Origin: Mycobacterium sp. E1747
GTDB taxonomy: Bacteria; Actinomycetota; Actinomycetes; Mycobacteriales; Mycobacteriaceae
Direction: 5' to 3'
Assembly: GCF_001667775.1 (NCBI RefSeq)
Contig: NZ_LZJI01000139.1
Location: forward strand, 1-44,245
Length of the DNA stretch: 44,245 bases
Shown here: piece by piece, positions 26,843-35,557 of the stretch
Numbering within the stretch: the first letter of the stretch is position 1
Layout: each line of letters begins with the position of its first letter
Translations under genes and position numbers: made by a program
Notes under the pieces: model-generated
The model's input: the letters and a program-made list of their open reading frames with translations, nothing else
Databases searched by the model: none
Told to the model about the DNA's origin: nothing

Positions 26843-28528
26843 GTGTCTGGACGGCGGCGTGACGATCCGGGCCGCGTGGCCTCAACTGCGGGTCGCCGGC
26901 CCCGCAACGGAGCTGGTAATCAACATCCCGGCATGGCCAATTACCCCGCCGACGATGCCGGCGATCGGCGCGCGCGCCGGTCACCGCCGATGCCGAGCGC
27001 CAATCGCTACCTGCCGCCGATCGGCCAGCATTCGGAGCCGGATCAGCACGACACTCCACCCCCACGCCCTGCCGCCCCCGGCGAACGGATCACGGTCACC
27101 CGCGCCGCCGCGCTGCGCAGCCGCGAGATGGGGTCGCGGATGTATTGGATGGTGCAACGCGCCGCCACCGCCGACGGCGCCGACAAGTCCGGCCTGACGG
27201 CGCTGACGTGGCCGGTGGTGGCCAACTTCGCGGTGGACGCGGCGATGGCCGTGGCGCTGGCCAACACGCTGTTCTTCGCGGCGGCCACCGGCGAGAGCAA
27301 GGGCCGGGTCGCGCTGTATCTGCTGATCACCATCGCGCCGTTCGCGGTCATCGCGCCGCTCATCGGCCCGGCGCTGGACCGCTTGCAGCACGGCCGGCGA
27401 GTCGCGCTCGCCGGGTCGTTCGTGCTGCGGACGGCGCTGGCGCTGGTGTTGATCATGAATTACAACGGCGCCACCGGGAGCTACCCGTCCTGGGTGCTCT
27501 ATCCGTGCGCGCTGGCCATGATGGTGTTCTCCAAGTCGTTCAGCGTGTTGCGCAGCGCGGTCACGCCGCGCGTCATGCCGCCGACCATCGACCTGGTGCG
27601 GGTGAACTCGCGGCTGACCGTGTTCGGTCTGCTCGGCGGCACCATCGCCGGCGGGGCGATCGCCGCGGGCGTGGAGTTCGTCTGCACCCACCTGTTCAAG
27701 CTGCCCGGCGCGTTGTTCGTCGTCATCGCGGTCACAGTCGTCGGCGCCTCGCTGTCGATGCGGATCCCCCGCTGGGTCGAGGTGACGGCCGGCGAGGTGC
27801 CCGCCACATTGAGCTACCGCCAGGACAGCGAACCGCAGCGGCGAAGCTGGCACCACGAAGTCAAGAAAGTCGGGGGAACGCTCCGACAACCGCTGGGCCG
27901 CAACATCATCACCTCGTTGTGGGGTAACTGCACCATCAAGGTCATGGTCGGCTTCCTGTTCCTGTACCCGGCGTTCGTCGCCAAGGCGCATCAAGCCAAC
28001 GGCTGGGTACAGCTGGGCATGCTCGGGATGATCGGCGCGGCGGCCGGCATCGGCAATTTCGCCGGTAACTTCGCCGCCGCGCGCCTGCAGCTGGGCCGCC
28101 CTGCCGCGCTGGTGGTGCGGTGCACGCTGGCGGTCTCGGCGGTCGCGTTGGCGGCCGCGGTGGCGGGCACGCTGGTGGCGGCCGTGATCGCCACCCTGGT
28201 CACGTCGGGATGTAGCGCCATCGCGAAGGCCTCGCTGGACGCCTCACTGCAAAACGATCTGCCCGAGGAGTCGCGCGCGTCGGGATTCGGGCGTTCGGAG
28301 TCGACGCTGCAGCTGGCCTGGGTGCTCGGTGGCGCCGTGGGCGTCCTGGTGTACACCGACTTGTGGGTCGGCTTCACCGCCGTCAGCGCCCTGCTGATCC
28401 TCGGATTGGCGCAGACACTCGTTAGCTATCAAGGGAACTCGCTCATCCCCGGACTCGGAGGTAACCGGCCCGTCATGGTGGAGCAGGAAGGCGTCCGTCC
28501 CGGCCGCCCGGCGGTGGTGCCCGAGTGA
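26843..28528 (+). CDS. MFS-type membrane transporter (Rv0876c-like)
   Basis: A polytopic membrane protein of up to 561 residues. After a polar, arginine- and proline-rich N-terminal tail of about 105 residues come roughly 12 hydrophobic segments with an MFS-like loop (GPALDRLQHGRR) between the second and third. A central hydrophilic loop (RQDSEPQRRSWHHEVKKVGG) splits it into two halves. It corresponds to Rv0876c. No substrate can be named. The GTG start is tentative; an in-frame ATG 30 codons downstream (MANYPADDAG) would remove only unstructured tail. The 3' end overlaps the next gene as GTGA, so the two are co-translated. Confidence 0.85.
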   Translation: MSGRRRDDPGRVASTAGRRPRNGAGNQHPGMANYPADDAGDRRARRSPPMPSANRYLPPIGQHSEPDQHDTPPPRPAAPGERITVTRAAALRSREMGSRMYWMVQRAATADGADKSGLTALTWPVVANFAVDAAMAVALANTLFFAAATGESKGRVALYLLITIAPFAVIAPLIGPALDRLQHGRRVALAGSFVLRTALALVLIMNYNGATGSYPSWVLYPCALAMMVFSKSFSVLRSAVTPRVMPPTIDLVRVNSRLTVFGLLGGTIAGGAIAAGVEFVCTHLFKLPGALFVVIAVTVVGASLSMRIPRWVEVTAGEVPATLSYRQDSEPQRRSWHHEVKKVGGTLRQPLGRNIITSLWGNCTIKVMVGFLFLYPAFVAKAHQANGWVQLGMLGMIGAAAGIGNFAGNFAAARLQLGRPAALVVRCTLAVSAVALAAAVAGTLVAAVIATLVTSGCSAIAKASLDASLQNDLPEESRASGFGRSESTLQLAWVLGGAVGVLVYTDLWVGFTAVSALLILGLAQTLVSYQGNSLIPGLGGNRPVMVEQEGVRPGRPAVVPE

Positions 28529-29013
28529 AACGCAGTGCGGCCATGCTGCTGGCCGGCCTGATGACTCTGGCGTGCGTGGCCGTCGGTGTGGGTACCTGGC
28601 TGCTCGTGCGCCCGTCCGGTGCCCAGCGCCCGGAGATCAGCGCGTATTCGCACGGCCACCTCGCGAGGGTGGGGCCGTACCTCTACTGCAGCGTGCTCAA
28701 CCTCGAGGAGTGTGACACGCCCCAGGCCCAGGGTGAGCTGAAGGTCAGCGAGCGCTACCCCGTGCAACTCTCGGTGCCCGACGCGATTTACCGCGCACCA
28801 TGGCGGCTGCTGCAGGTCTACGAGGATCCGACCAACACCACCAGCACCATCTTCCGGCCGGGCACCCGGTTCGCGGTCACCATCCCGCCGGTCGACCCGC
28901 ACCGCGGGCGCATGGTCGGGATAGTGGTGCAGTTGCTGACGCTGGTCATGGATCCCGGGGGCGAGCTGCGGGATGTCCCGCACGCGGAATGGTCAGTACG
29001 CCTTACCTATTGA
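28525..29013 (+). CDS. DUF2771 exported protein (Rv0875c-like)
   Basis: A 162-residue protein with one N-terminal hydrophobic segment (MKRSAAMLLAGLMTLACVAVG), either an uncleaved anchor or a signal peptide. A Cys at position 17 lies near a lipobox-like context (LMTLAC), so lipidation is possible. The outer domain is beta-rich with a cysteine pair (YLYCSVLNLEEC). It matches Rv0875c in length and the DUF2771 family. It is translationally coupled to the MFS-like protein through a GTGA overlap, so the two probably act together at the cell envelope. Function unknown. Confidence 0.83.
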   Translation: MKRSAAMLLAGLMTLACVAVGVGTWLLVRPSGAQRPEISAYSHGHLARVGPYLYCSVLNLEECDTPQAQGELKVSERYPVQLSVPDAIYRAPWRLLQVYEDPTNTTSTIFRPGTRFAVTIPPVDPHRGRMVGIVVQLLTLVMDPGGELRDVPHAEWSVRLTY

Positions 29014-29029
29014 GCATTGGATCGCCGAA

Positions 29030-29061
29030 CGTCGAGTCGCATTCCGCCCATCGAGTCGACG
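29030..29061. terminator. Inverted repeat between convergent DUF2771 and GST genes
   Basis: CGTCGAGTCG (29030-29039) pairs with CGAGTCGACG (29052-29061) at nine of ten positions over a 12-nt loop, in the 61-bp gap between the two stop codons. It is a plausible bidirectional terminator. Confidence 0.45.
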
Positions 29062-29074
29062 CTCGTGCACCCGA

Positions 29075-30079
29075 TCACGCCCCATGCCCGGCGGGCACCC
29101 GCTCCCCTTCGACCGGCGGACCCGGACGGGTGCCGTCGCCGAAAGGCTTGCCGCCCAATACTTCCCGGCCATGGGGCGAGAGCCAGCCCGACAGATCCGG
29201 CCCCTTGGGCACGATGCCGGTGGGATTGATGTCGGCGTGCACGATGTAGTAGTGCTGCTTGATCTGCACGAAGTCGACGGTGTCACCGAACCCGGGCGTC
29301 TGGAACAGGTCGCGCGCATAGGCCCACAACACCCGCATCTCGCTCAGTTTGCTTTTATTGCACTTGAAGTGGCCGTGGTAGACCGGATCGAAGCGGGCCA
29401 ACGTGGTGAACAACCGCACATCGGCCTCGGTTATGGTGTCGCCCACCAGGTATCGCTGACCGGCCAGCCGATCGCCGGCCCAATCCAACGCGGCGAACAG
29501 CCGGTCGTAGGCCGCGTCGTAGGCCTGCTGCGAGCCGGCGAAGCCGCACCGGTACACCCCGTTGTTGATCTCGGTGTAGACCCGCTTGTTCACCTCGTCG
29601 ATCTCCGCGCGCAGGCGCTCGGGGTACAACTCCGGAGCACCCTCGCGGTGGTAGGCGGCCCATTCCGTGGAGAAATCCAGGGTCATCTGCGCGAAGTCGT
29701 TGGTGACGACAGCGCCGGTGGGAACGTCGACGATCGCGGGCACCGTGATGCCCTTGGGGTACTCGGGGAAGCGCTTGAAGTAGGCGTCCTGCAGCCGGGG
29801 GATCTTCAAGACGGGGTCCACACCGCCGGGGTCCAGATCGAACGTCCAGCTGCGCTCGTCGTGCGTGGGCCCGCAAAACCCAATGGACAGAACGCCTTCC
29901 AAGCCCAGCAACCGACGGACGATGATGGCGCGGTTGGCCCATGGGCATGCGCGGGCCACGACCAGCCGGTACCTGCCGGGCTCCACCGGGTAGCCGTCGC
30001 GCCCGTCGGCGGTGACGCGGGTGGTGATGTAGTTGGTGTCTCGGTTGAAGTCACCTTTTCCGGCGACGTAGGCGGCCAT
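29075..30079 (-). CDS. Xi-class GST-like reductase (S-glutathionyl-hydroquinone reductase family)
   Basis: A 334-residue protein of the YqjG/ECM4/PcpF family. The catalytic motif is CPWA with Cys45 (ARACPWANRAIIVRRLLGL). The phrases SIGFCGPTHDERSWTF, VPAIVD and VVTNDF, then the C-terminal helical domain with EINNGVYRCGFAGSQQAYD and YLVGDTITEADVRLFTTLARFDPVY, are diagnostic. Known members remove glutathione from glutathionyl-hydroquinones. Mycobacteria make mycothiol instead of glutathione, so the natural thiol partner here may be mycothiol. It occupies the place of the Rv0872c-Rv0874c genes (fadE10 and others) of M. tuberculosis and is probably an acquired or differentially retained gene. The last 25 residues are Pro/Gly-rich. 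Confidence 0.9.
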   Translation of the reverse strand: MAAYVAGKGDFNRDTNYITTRVTADGRDGYPVEPGRYRLVVARACPWANRAIIVRRLLGLEGVLSIGFCGPTHDERSWTFDLDPGGVDPVLKIPRLQDAYFKRFPEYPKGITVPAIVDVPTGAVVTNDFAQMTLDFSTEWAAYHREGAPELYPERLRAEIDEVNKRVYTEINNGVYRCGFAGSQQAYDAAYDRLFAALDWAGDRLAGQRYLVGDTITEADVRLFTTLARFDPVYHGHFKCNKSKLSEMRVLWAYARDLFQTPGFGDTVDFVQIKQHYYIVHADINPTGIVPKGPDLSGWLSPHGREVLGGKPFGDGTRPGPPVEGERVPAGHGA

Positions 30080-30126
30080 GGCGACAATTCTGCCCCAGCC
30101 CCACGCCGGCCAGCGGCGGCGGCGAA

Positions 30127-30540
30127 CTAGGCGTCGAGCTCTCGGGCGACCGCGCGAACCACCTCGGAAACCCGTCGAGCCGTCTTGCGGTCCGGGTAGC
30201 GGCCCTTGCGCAGCTCGGGCTGCACGGCGCTCTCCAGCAACGTGATCATGTCCTCGACCATGCCGTGCAGTTCGTCAGGGCTGTGCTTGTGCTCGGCCGG
30301 CACCTCGCGGCGGCCCTGAGCCTTGGTGAGGCTGGGCGGCGGCTCAATCAGCTTGAGGCTCAGCGCCTGAGGCCCGCGCCGCCCGGAGGCGATGCCGAAC
30401 TCCACGCGCTGGCCCGCTTTGAGCCCCTCGACCCCAGCGGGCAACGCCGACGAGCGGACGTACACGTCCTCGCCGTCCTCTTGCGACAGGAAGCCAAACC
30501 CCTTGTCGGCGTCGTACCACTTAACCTTGCCGGTCGGCAC
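30127..30540 (-). CDS. cspB: Cold-shock-domain protein CspB
   Basis: A 137-residue protein. Residues about 1-65 form a cold-shock domain with RNP1 KGFGFLSQ and RNP2 DVYVRSSAL. The remainder (about 75-137) is a charged helical extension conserved in Rv0871 ([20 protein letters not shown], ending [11 protein letters not shown]). The single-stranded nucleic-acid-binding role is known for the fold; the extension's role is not. The GTG start giving (M)[13 protein letters not shown] matches the orthologue and has AGGTG six bases upstream. A GTG three codons earlier would overlap that ribosome binding site. It is divergent from the YccF gene across 162 bp. Confidence 0.92.
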   Translation of the reverse strand: MPTGKVKWYDADKGFGFLSQEDGEDVYVRSSALPAGVEGLKAGQRVEFGIASGRRGPQALSLKLIEPPPSLTKAQGRREVPAEHKHSPDELHGMVEDMITLLESAVQPELRKGRYPDRKTARRVSEVVRAVARELDA

Positions 30541-30636
30541 TGGTCTCACCTGCTTGTCTAACGGATCAATAGAATGGCCAACACAATAAGCGTCCCGCCT
30601 GCGCAGGACGCCGTTTGGTCCTTGATCCTACTCGGA

Positions 30637-30653
30637 TGCTCGCCTCACGAGCA
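30637..30653. promoter_or_regulatory. Perfect inverted repeat in the cspB/yccF gap
   Basis: TGCTCG-CCTCA-CGAGCA is a perfect 6-bp dyad with a 5-bp centre. It stands just upstream of a plausible promoter of the plus-strand operon (TTGCGC about 10 bp downstream, then TACGCT at 30674-30679, 23 bp before the ATG). A second, overlapping dyad, GCGTCC/GGACGC, lies at 30590-30611. These may be operators or leader hairpins. Confidence 0.4.
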
Positions 30654-30702
30654 CCCCCGTTATTGCGCACTCGGTACGCTGGGCATTACCGGTGGAGGAG
30701 AT

Positions 30703-31101
30703 ATGCGCCTGATCCTGAACATCATCTGGCTCGTGTTCGGCGGCCTGTGGATGGCCGCCGGATACGTGGTCGCGGCGCTCGTCAGCTTCTTGCTGATCGT
30801 CACCATTCCGTTCGGCTTCGCATCGCTGCGCATCGCCTCGTACGCGTTGTGGCCGTTCGGCCGCACCATCGTCGACAAACCCACCGCCGGCACGGGCGCG
30901 CTGATCGGAAACGTGATCTGGGTGCTGCTGTTCGGACTGTGGCTGGCGATCGGCCACGTGATCAGCGCGCTGGCGATGGCCGCCACGATCGTCGGCATCC
31001 CGCTGGCGCTGGCCAACCTCAAACTGATCCCCGTGTCGTTGATGCCGCTGGGCAAGCAGATCGTTCCCGTCGGTTCGCCCTCCCAGGTAATGGCCGCATG
31101 A
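30703..31101 (+). CDS. YccF-domain membrane protein (Rv0870c-like)
   Basis: A 132-residue membrane protein of the YccF family, orthologous to Rv0870c. It has an internal repeat of two similar halves, each with a long hydrophobic pair of helices: MRLILNIIWLVFGGLWMAAGYVVAALVSFLLIVTIPFG and ALIGNVIWVLLFGLWLAIGHVISALAMAATIVGIPLA. GGAGGAG precedes the ATG; earlier in-frame ATGs give unrelated sequence. Its stop overlaps the moaA start as ATGA, so it opens an operon with moaA and moaD. No function is established for YccF proteins. Confidence 0.87.
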   Translation: MRLILNIIWLVFGGLWMAAGYVVAALVSFLLIVTIPFGFASLRIASYALWPFGRTIVDKPTAGTGALIGNVIWVLLFGLWLAIGHVISALAMAATIVGIPLALANLKLIPVSLMPLGKQIVPVGSPSQVMAA

Positions 31102-32177
31102 CGCTGACCGCGCTGGGTGTGCCGTCGGTTCCGGGCCGCGTCGCCGGCAGACCCGCGCTGAACGCCCCGACCACGGGCCCGTTGGTGGACACCTACGGGC
31201 GGGTCGCCACCGACCTGCGAGTCTCGCTGACTGACCGCTGCAATCTGCGGTGCAGTTACTGCATGCCGGCCGAGGGACTGGACTGGCTGCCCGGCGAGCA
31301 ACTGTTGCGACCCGACGAGCTGGCCCGCCTGATGCACATCGCCGTCACCCGGTTGGGCATCACCAGCGTGCGGTTCACCGGTGGCGAGCCCCTGTTGGCA
31401 CGGCACCTCGAAGAGGTGGTCGCGGCGGTGGCCGGGCTGCGGCCACGCCCGGAGATCTCGCTGACCACCAACGGCGTCGGCCTGGCGCGGCGGGCCGCCG
31501 GGCTCGCCCGGGCGGGCCTAGACCGGGTCAACGTGTCGATGGACAGCGTGGATCGCGACCACTTTGCGACGATCACCCGCCGGGACCGGCTCGGCGACGT
31601 GCTCGACGGCCTGGCCGCGGCACACGACGCCGGCCTGACGCCGGTCAAGGTAAACGCGGTGCTCGACCCCGTTACCGGGCGGGAGGACGTCGTCGACCTG
31701 CTGCGGTTCTGCCTCGAGCGCGGCCACCAATTACGGGTCATCGAGCAGATGCCGCTGGACGCCGGGCACCAATGGCGCCGGGGCGCCGCGCTGAGCGCCG
31801 ATGACGTGCTCCACACGCTGCGCCCCCACTTCCGGCTCCGTCCCGACCCGGCGCCGCGCGGTTCGGCGCCCGCCGAGCTCTGGCTGGTCGACACCGGCCC
31901 GGGCACGCCGAGCGGAAAGTTCGGCGTCATCGCGTCGGTTTCCCATGCCTTCTGTTCGGCCTGCGATCGCACCCGCCTGACCGCCGACGGTCAGATCCGC
32001 AGTTGCCTGTTTTCGACTGAGGAGACCGATCTTCGGACCCTGGTGCGCACCGGCGCGTCCGACGACGCGATCGAAGCGGCGTGGCGGGTCGCCATGTGGG
32101 GCAAGCCCGCCGGGCACGGGATCAACGACCCGAGCTTCACCCAGCCCGACCGTCCGATGAGCGCGATCGGTGGCTAG
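31098..32177 (+). CDS. moaA: GTP 3',8-cyclase MoaA (molybdenum cofactor)
   Basis: A 359-residue radical SAM enzyme that performs the first step of molybdenum-cofactor synthesis on GTP. The radical SAM cluster motif CxxxCxxC is Cys48, Cys52 and Cys55 (CNLRCSYC). The C-terminal substrate-side cluster is in FCSACDRTRL and IRSCLF, and the glycine pair needed for activity closes the protein (MSAIGG). It is closest to MoaA2 (Rv0869c). The ATG overlaps the YccF gene stop by 4 bp. The end of the gene overlaps or closely approaches moaD, giving a yccF-moaA-moaD transcript. Confidence 0.95.
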   Translation: MTLTALGVPSVPGRVAGRPALNAPTTGPLVDTYGRVATDLRVSLTDRCNLRCSYCMPAEGLDWLPGEQLLRPDELARLMHIAVTRLGITSVRFTGGEPLLARHLEEVVAAVAGLRPRPEISLTTNGVGLARRAAGLARAGLDRVNVSMDSVDRDHFATITRRDRLGDVLDGLAAAHDAGLTPVKVNAVLDPVTGREDVVDLLRFCLERGHQLRVIEQMPLDAGHQWRRGAALSADDVLHTLRPHFRLRPDPAPRGSAPAELWLVDTGPGTPSGKFGVIASVSHAFCSACDRTRLTADGQIRSCLFSTEETDLRTLVRTGASDDAIEAAWRVAMWGKPAGHGINDPSFTQPDRPMSAIGG

Positions 32178-32181
32178 TCCG

Positions 32182-32460
32182 ATGGGTCAAGCGTTCGCTC
32201 AGCAGGACGGGGTTCAGGTGACGGTGCGTTACTTCGCGGCCGCACGGGCGGCCGCGGGAGCCGAGTCGGAAACGGTGGTGCTGCGCCCCGGCACCACGGT
32301 GGCCGAACTGGTCGAGCGCCTCGCCGTGCGTGGCTCGCCACTCGCCAAGGTGTTGGGCAGGTGTTCCTACCTGTGCGACGGGATCGCCGTCCGCGACGAG
32401 ACCACACCGTTACGCACCGGAAACACGATCGACGTCCTACCCCCCTTCGCCGGCGGGTGA
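32182..32460 (+). CDS. moaD: Molybdopterin synthase small subunit MoaD
   Basis: A 92-residue ubiquitin-fold sulfur carrier with the required C-terminal Gly-Gly (LPPFAGG), which is thiocarboxylated and donates sulfur to precursor Z on MoaE. The body (VTVRYFAAARAAAG, then TVAELVERLAV) matches MoaD2, Rv0868c. I chose the ATG that gives the orthologue's length; a GTG at 32170, overlapping the moaA end, adds four residues and is equally possible. The partner moaE is encoded on the opposite strand beyond rpfA. A CRP-like site begins 3 bp after the stop codon. Confidence 0.92.
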   Translation: MGQAFAQQDGVQVTVRYFAAARAAAGAESETVVLRPGTTVAELVERLAVRGSPLAKVLGRCSYLCDGIAVRDETTPLRTGNTIDVLPPFAGG

Positions 32461-32463
32461 AAC

Positions 32464-32479
32464 TGTGAAATATCTCACG
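32464..32479. promoter_or_regulatory. CRP-like binding site upstream of rpfA
   Basis: TGTGAAATATCTCACG fits the TGTGA-N6-TCACA consensus at 9 of 10 arm positions. The M. tuberculosis cAMP receptor protein (Rv3676) is reported to control rpfA transcription, so conservation of the site here is expected. It begins 3 bp after the moaD stop, 432 bp before rpfA. Confidence 0.75.
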
Positions 32480-32495
32480 TAACGGAACGATAACG
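32479..32495. promoter_or_regulatory. MtrA-like direct repeat upstream of rpfA
   Basis: GTAACG (32479-32484) and ATAACG (32490-32495) stand 11 bp apart, the helical-turn spacing of MtrA response-regulator sites (GTAACG-type direct repeats). It abuts the CRP-like site, sharing one base. Binding is inferred from the pattern only. Confidence 0.5.
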
Positions 32496-32676
32496 TCGTC
32501 ATCACGCTCCGATATCGGGTGCTATGACCTGCGTGGATGCCGCGTGTCCGGAGCGTTTTCCCAGATGGCCGCGAGGGAAACGCCGGGTTTCGCAGGACGT
32601 GACGGGGCCGACAGAACCCGCTACCTTTCTCCGAAGGCTCGCTAAGACAACCGAATTGGCGGACCTCCCCTCCTAT

Positions 32677-33726
<1,050 letters not shown>

Positions 33727-33745
33727 GGTCCGCCCGTCAGACTGC

Positions 33746-33784
33746 CCGGCACGCCTCGAACGTTTCCGCTTCGGGGCGTGCCGG
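33746..33784. terminator. Strong bidirectional terminator between rpfA and moaE
   Basis: CCGGCACGCCTCGAA (33746-33760) pairs with TTCGGGGCGTGCCGG (33770-33784), 15 bp with a single G-T wobble, over a 9-nt loop. It lies in the 72-bp gap between the convergent genes and separates the two arms of the molybdenum-cofactor island. Confidence 0.8.
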
Positions 33785-33798
33785 CGTTCCAATCGCTG

Positions 33799-34224
33799 TT
33801 ACGCCGAGCCCACCCATTCTTCGGTTCCATCGTCGAAGAACTGGTGCTTCCATACCGGTAACCGCGCCTTGATCTCGTCCACGAGCAGGGCACAGGTGCC
33901 GAACGCCGCCTGACGGTGGTCGGCCGCGACAGCGGCCACCAGCGCGGCCTCCCCGATCCGCAACACCCCGATCCGGTGGCTGGCCGCGACGGCGCGCACC
34001 CCGCTCGACTCCTCGGCGACGTCGGAGACGACCTTGGCCAAGACCTGCTCGGCCGACGGATGCGCGGAGTACTCCAGCCGCACCACCCGCCGCCCGCCGT
34101 CGTGGTCGCGAATCATGCCGACGAAGCCGACGACGGCCCCGGCCGACTGATGGGCCACGAGCTCTTCGTGCTCGGCCAGGAAGATCGGGTGATCGGTCAT
34201 GGCAGCGCGGACGACGAGCGTCAT
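33799..34224 (-). CDS. moaE: Molybdopterin synthase large subunit MoaE
   Basis: A 141-residue MoaE, the same length as MoaE2 (Rv0866). It has [26 protein letters not shown], and the catalytic region [14 protein letters not shown], then [12 protein letters not shown], ending in the conserved [19 protein letters not shown] with the catalytic lysine. It binds the C-terminus of MoaD and inserts two sulfurs into cyclic pyranopterin monophosphate. The ATG overlaps the mog stop by 4 bp (ATGA). It is the last gene of the minus-strand Rv0863-like-moaC-mog-moaE operon. Confidence 0.95.
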   Translation of the reverse strand: MTLVVRAAMTDHPIFLAEHEELVAHQSAGAVVGFVGMIRDHDGGRRVVRLEYSAHPSAEQVLAKVVSDVAEESSGVRAVAASHRIGVLRIGEAALVAAVAADHRQAAFGTCALLVDEIKARLPVWKHQFFDDGTEEWVGSA

Positions 34225-34703
34225 CGCTGGTGGTCTCCACCGGCGAGTTGATCGAGCGCGTGATCGAGCACGTCGGCGAGTACGCCCAGGCCGTCGCGCA
34301 CCCCACCGGGGGAACCCGGCAGGTTGACGATCAGGGTCCGTCCCGCCACACCGCACACCCCGCGCGACAGCACCGACGTCGGCACCTTCGGCAGGCCCGA
34401 CCGGCGGATGGCGTCGGCCAGTCCCGGGATCATATAGTCCAGCGCCGCGACCGTCTGGTCGGGCGTGCTATCACTCGGCGAGATGCCGGTGCCGCCCGAC
34501 GTGATCACGACGTCGACGTCGTCGTCGACGGCCTTGCGCAGGGCCTCGCCGACCGGCTCACCGTCGGCGACCACCTCCGGTTCGGCGAACGAAAACCCGC
34601 GCTCTGTAAGCCATTCCGCGATGATCGGCCCGCAGCAATCGTCATACACCCCCGCCGAAGCGCGGGTCGAGGCGATGACGATGCGGGCGGATCGGGTGCC
34701 CAT
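34221..34703 (-). CDS. mog: Molybdopterin adenylyltransferase Mog
   Basis: A 160-residue MogA/MoaB-fold protein that activates molybdopterin with ATP before molybdenum insertion. Signatures are [20 protein letters not shown] and the C-terminal [18 protein letters not shown]. The start ([12 protein letters not shown]) gives exactly the length of Rv0865; a start four codons earlier lies inside moaC. The ATG shares one base with the moaC stop (TGATG), and the 3' end overlaps moaE, so the three genes are tightly coupled. Confidence 0.93.
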   Translation of the reverse strand: MGTRSARIVIASTRASAGVYDDCCGPIIAEWLTERGFSFAEPEVVADGEPVGEALRKAVDDDVDVVITSGGTGISPSDSTPDQTVAALDYMIPGLADAIRRSGLPKVPTSVLSRGVCGVAGRTLIVNLPGSPGGVRDGLGVLADVLDHALDQLAGGDHQR

Positions 34704-35230
34704 CACCGCACCCACGTTCCGGTCTTGCCGCCTTCCTTGCGCAGCACGCGGATGTCGTCGAGGCGCGCGGCGGGATCCACGGCTTTGATCATGTCGTAGA
34801 GCGTCAGACCGGCCACACTGACGGCGGTCAACGCCTCCATCTCCACCCCCGTGCGGTCGGTGCTGCGGACGGTCGCGGTGATCTCGATATCGGCGGGCCC
34901 GACGGTGAAATCCACGTCGACTCCTGTGAGCGCCAACTGGTGGCAGAGCGGGATCAGCTCGCTGGTGCGCTTCGCGGCGAGGATGCCGGCCACCCGGGCG
35001 GTGGCCAGCGCGTCGCCCTTGGGCAGACCCCCGGCCGAGATCAGCTCCACCACGCGCGGGGAGGTATGCAGGGCACCGGCGGCCACGGCCGTCCGTTTCG
35101 TGGTTCCCTTCCCGCTGACATCGACCATGTGCGCCGCGCCGCGGTCGTCCAGGTGTGACAGCGCGCCCGGGCCGGATTCTCCCGATGCCCAGGTCGCCGG
35201 GGGCTTGGCGGCCTCAGAGGCCTTAGCCAT
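34703..35230 (-). CDS. moaC: Cyclic pyranopterin monophosphate synthase MoaC
   Basis: A 175-residue MoaC, close to MoaC2 (Rv0864). It acts just after MoaA, converting the cyclised GTP product to cyclic pyranopterin monophosphate. Visible motifs are [16 protein letters not shown], the active-site segment [13 protein letters not shown], and the strongly conserved [24 protein letters not shown] followed by the KEGGKTG end motif. The N-terminal 20 residues are a variable Ala/Pro/Ser tail. It follows the small Rv0863-like gene by 8 nt. Confidence 0.95.
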   Translation of the reverse strand: MAKASEAAKPPATWASGESGPGALSHLDDRGAAHMVDVSGKGTTKRTAVAAGALHTSPRVVELISAGGLPKGDALATARVAGILAAKRTSELIPLCHQLALTGVDVDFTVGPADIEITATVRSTDRTGVEMEALTAVSVAGLTLYDMIKAVDPAARLDDIRVLRKEGGKTGTWVR

Positions 35231-35238
35231 CCTGGCGC

Positions 35239-35448
35239 CTACCGGTTTACGACGGTGACCGGGTGCAGGTAGGGCAGGTCAGTGGAGGGCAGCGGGAATA
35301 CCAGCTCGCCGAACGGCGACAATGCGCCCGTCCGGTCGGTGACGAGTTCGCTCACCGCGTGGTCGTCCGGGTCCGTCGTCGGCCACCCGTTGTCGACATA
35401 CCTGGTTTTGCGGGCTTTGCCCTCAGCAGTGTCAGCCACGGCGTCCAT
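35239..35448 (-). CDS. Small conserved protein heading the moaC-mog-moaE operon (Rv0863-like)
   Basis: A 69-residue acidic protein with no membrane segment or known domain. The central phrase ([31 protein letters not shown]) is markedly conserved in character and ends in [10 protein letters not shown]. It occupies the position of Rv0863, always beside moaC in mycobacteria as far as I recall. Co-transcription with moaC (8-nt gap) suggests a role linked to molybdenum-cofactor synthesis, but nothing in the sequence shows one. The start is uncertain by a few codons, and the M. tuberculosis protein is annotated longer. Confidence 0.75.
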   Translation of the reverse strand: MDAVADTAEGKARKTRYVDNGWPTTDPDDHAVSELVTDRTGALSPFGELVFPLPSTDLPYLHPVTVVNR

Positions 35449-35543
35449 TCTGACAGGTCGCTCTTGCGCGTGTCGTGCAAGACCGGCAGTTCGGCCGAGG
35501 AGCTGCCAACATTCGTTGCCTACGTGCTACCCGCCGACTGTTT

Positions 35544-35549
35544 TACGCT
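35544..35549 (+). promoter_or_regulatory. -10 element of the helicase-associated gene
   Basis: TACGCT matches the TANNNT mycobacterial -10 pattern and ends 8 bp before the ATG at 35558, placing the likely transcription start on or next to the start codon. No ribosome binding site is visible, which fits a leaderless mRNA. Confidence 0.45.
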
Positions 35550-35557
35550 GGTCAGCA

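Noticed and set aside
32500..32676. Possible small coding gene in the rpfA leader (62 codons from 32524)
   Set aside because: The frame has no recognisable domain and no ribosome binding site, and it runs into the riboswitch aptamer. The leader reads as regulatory RNA.
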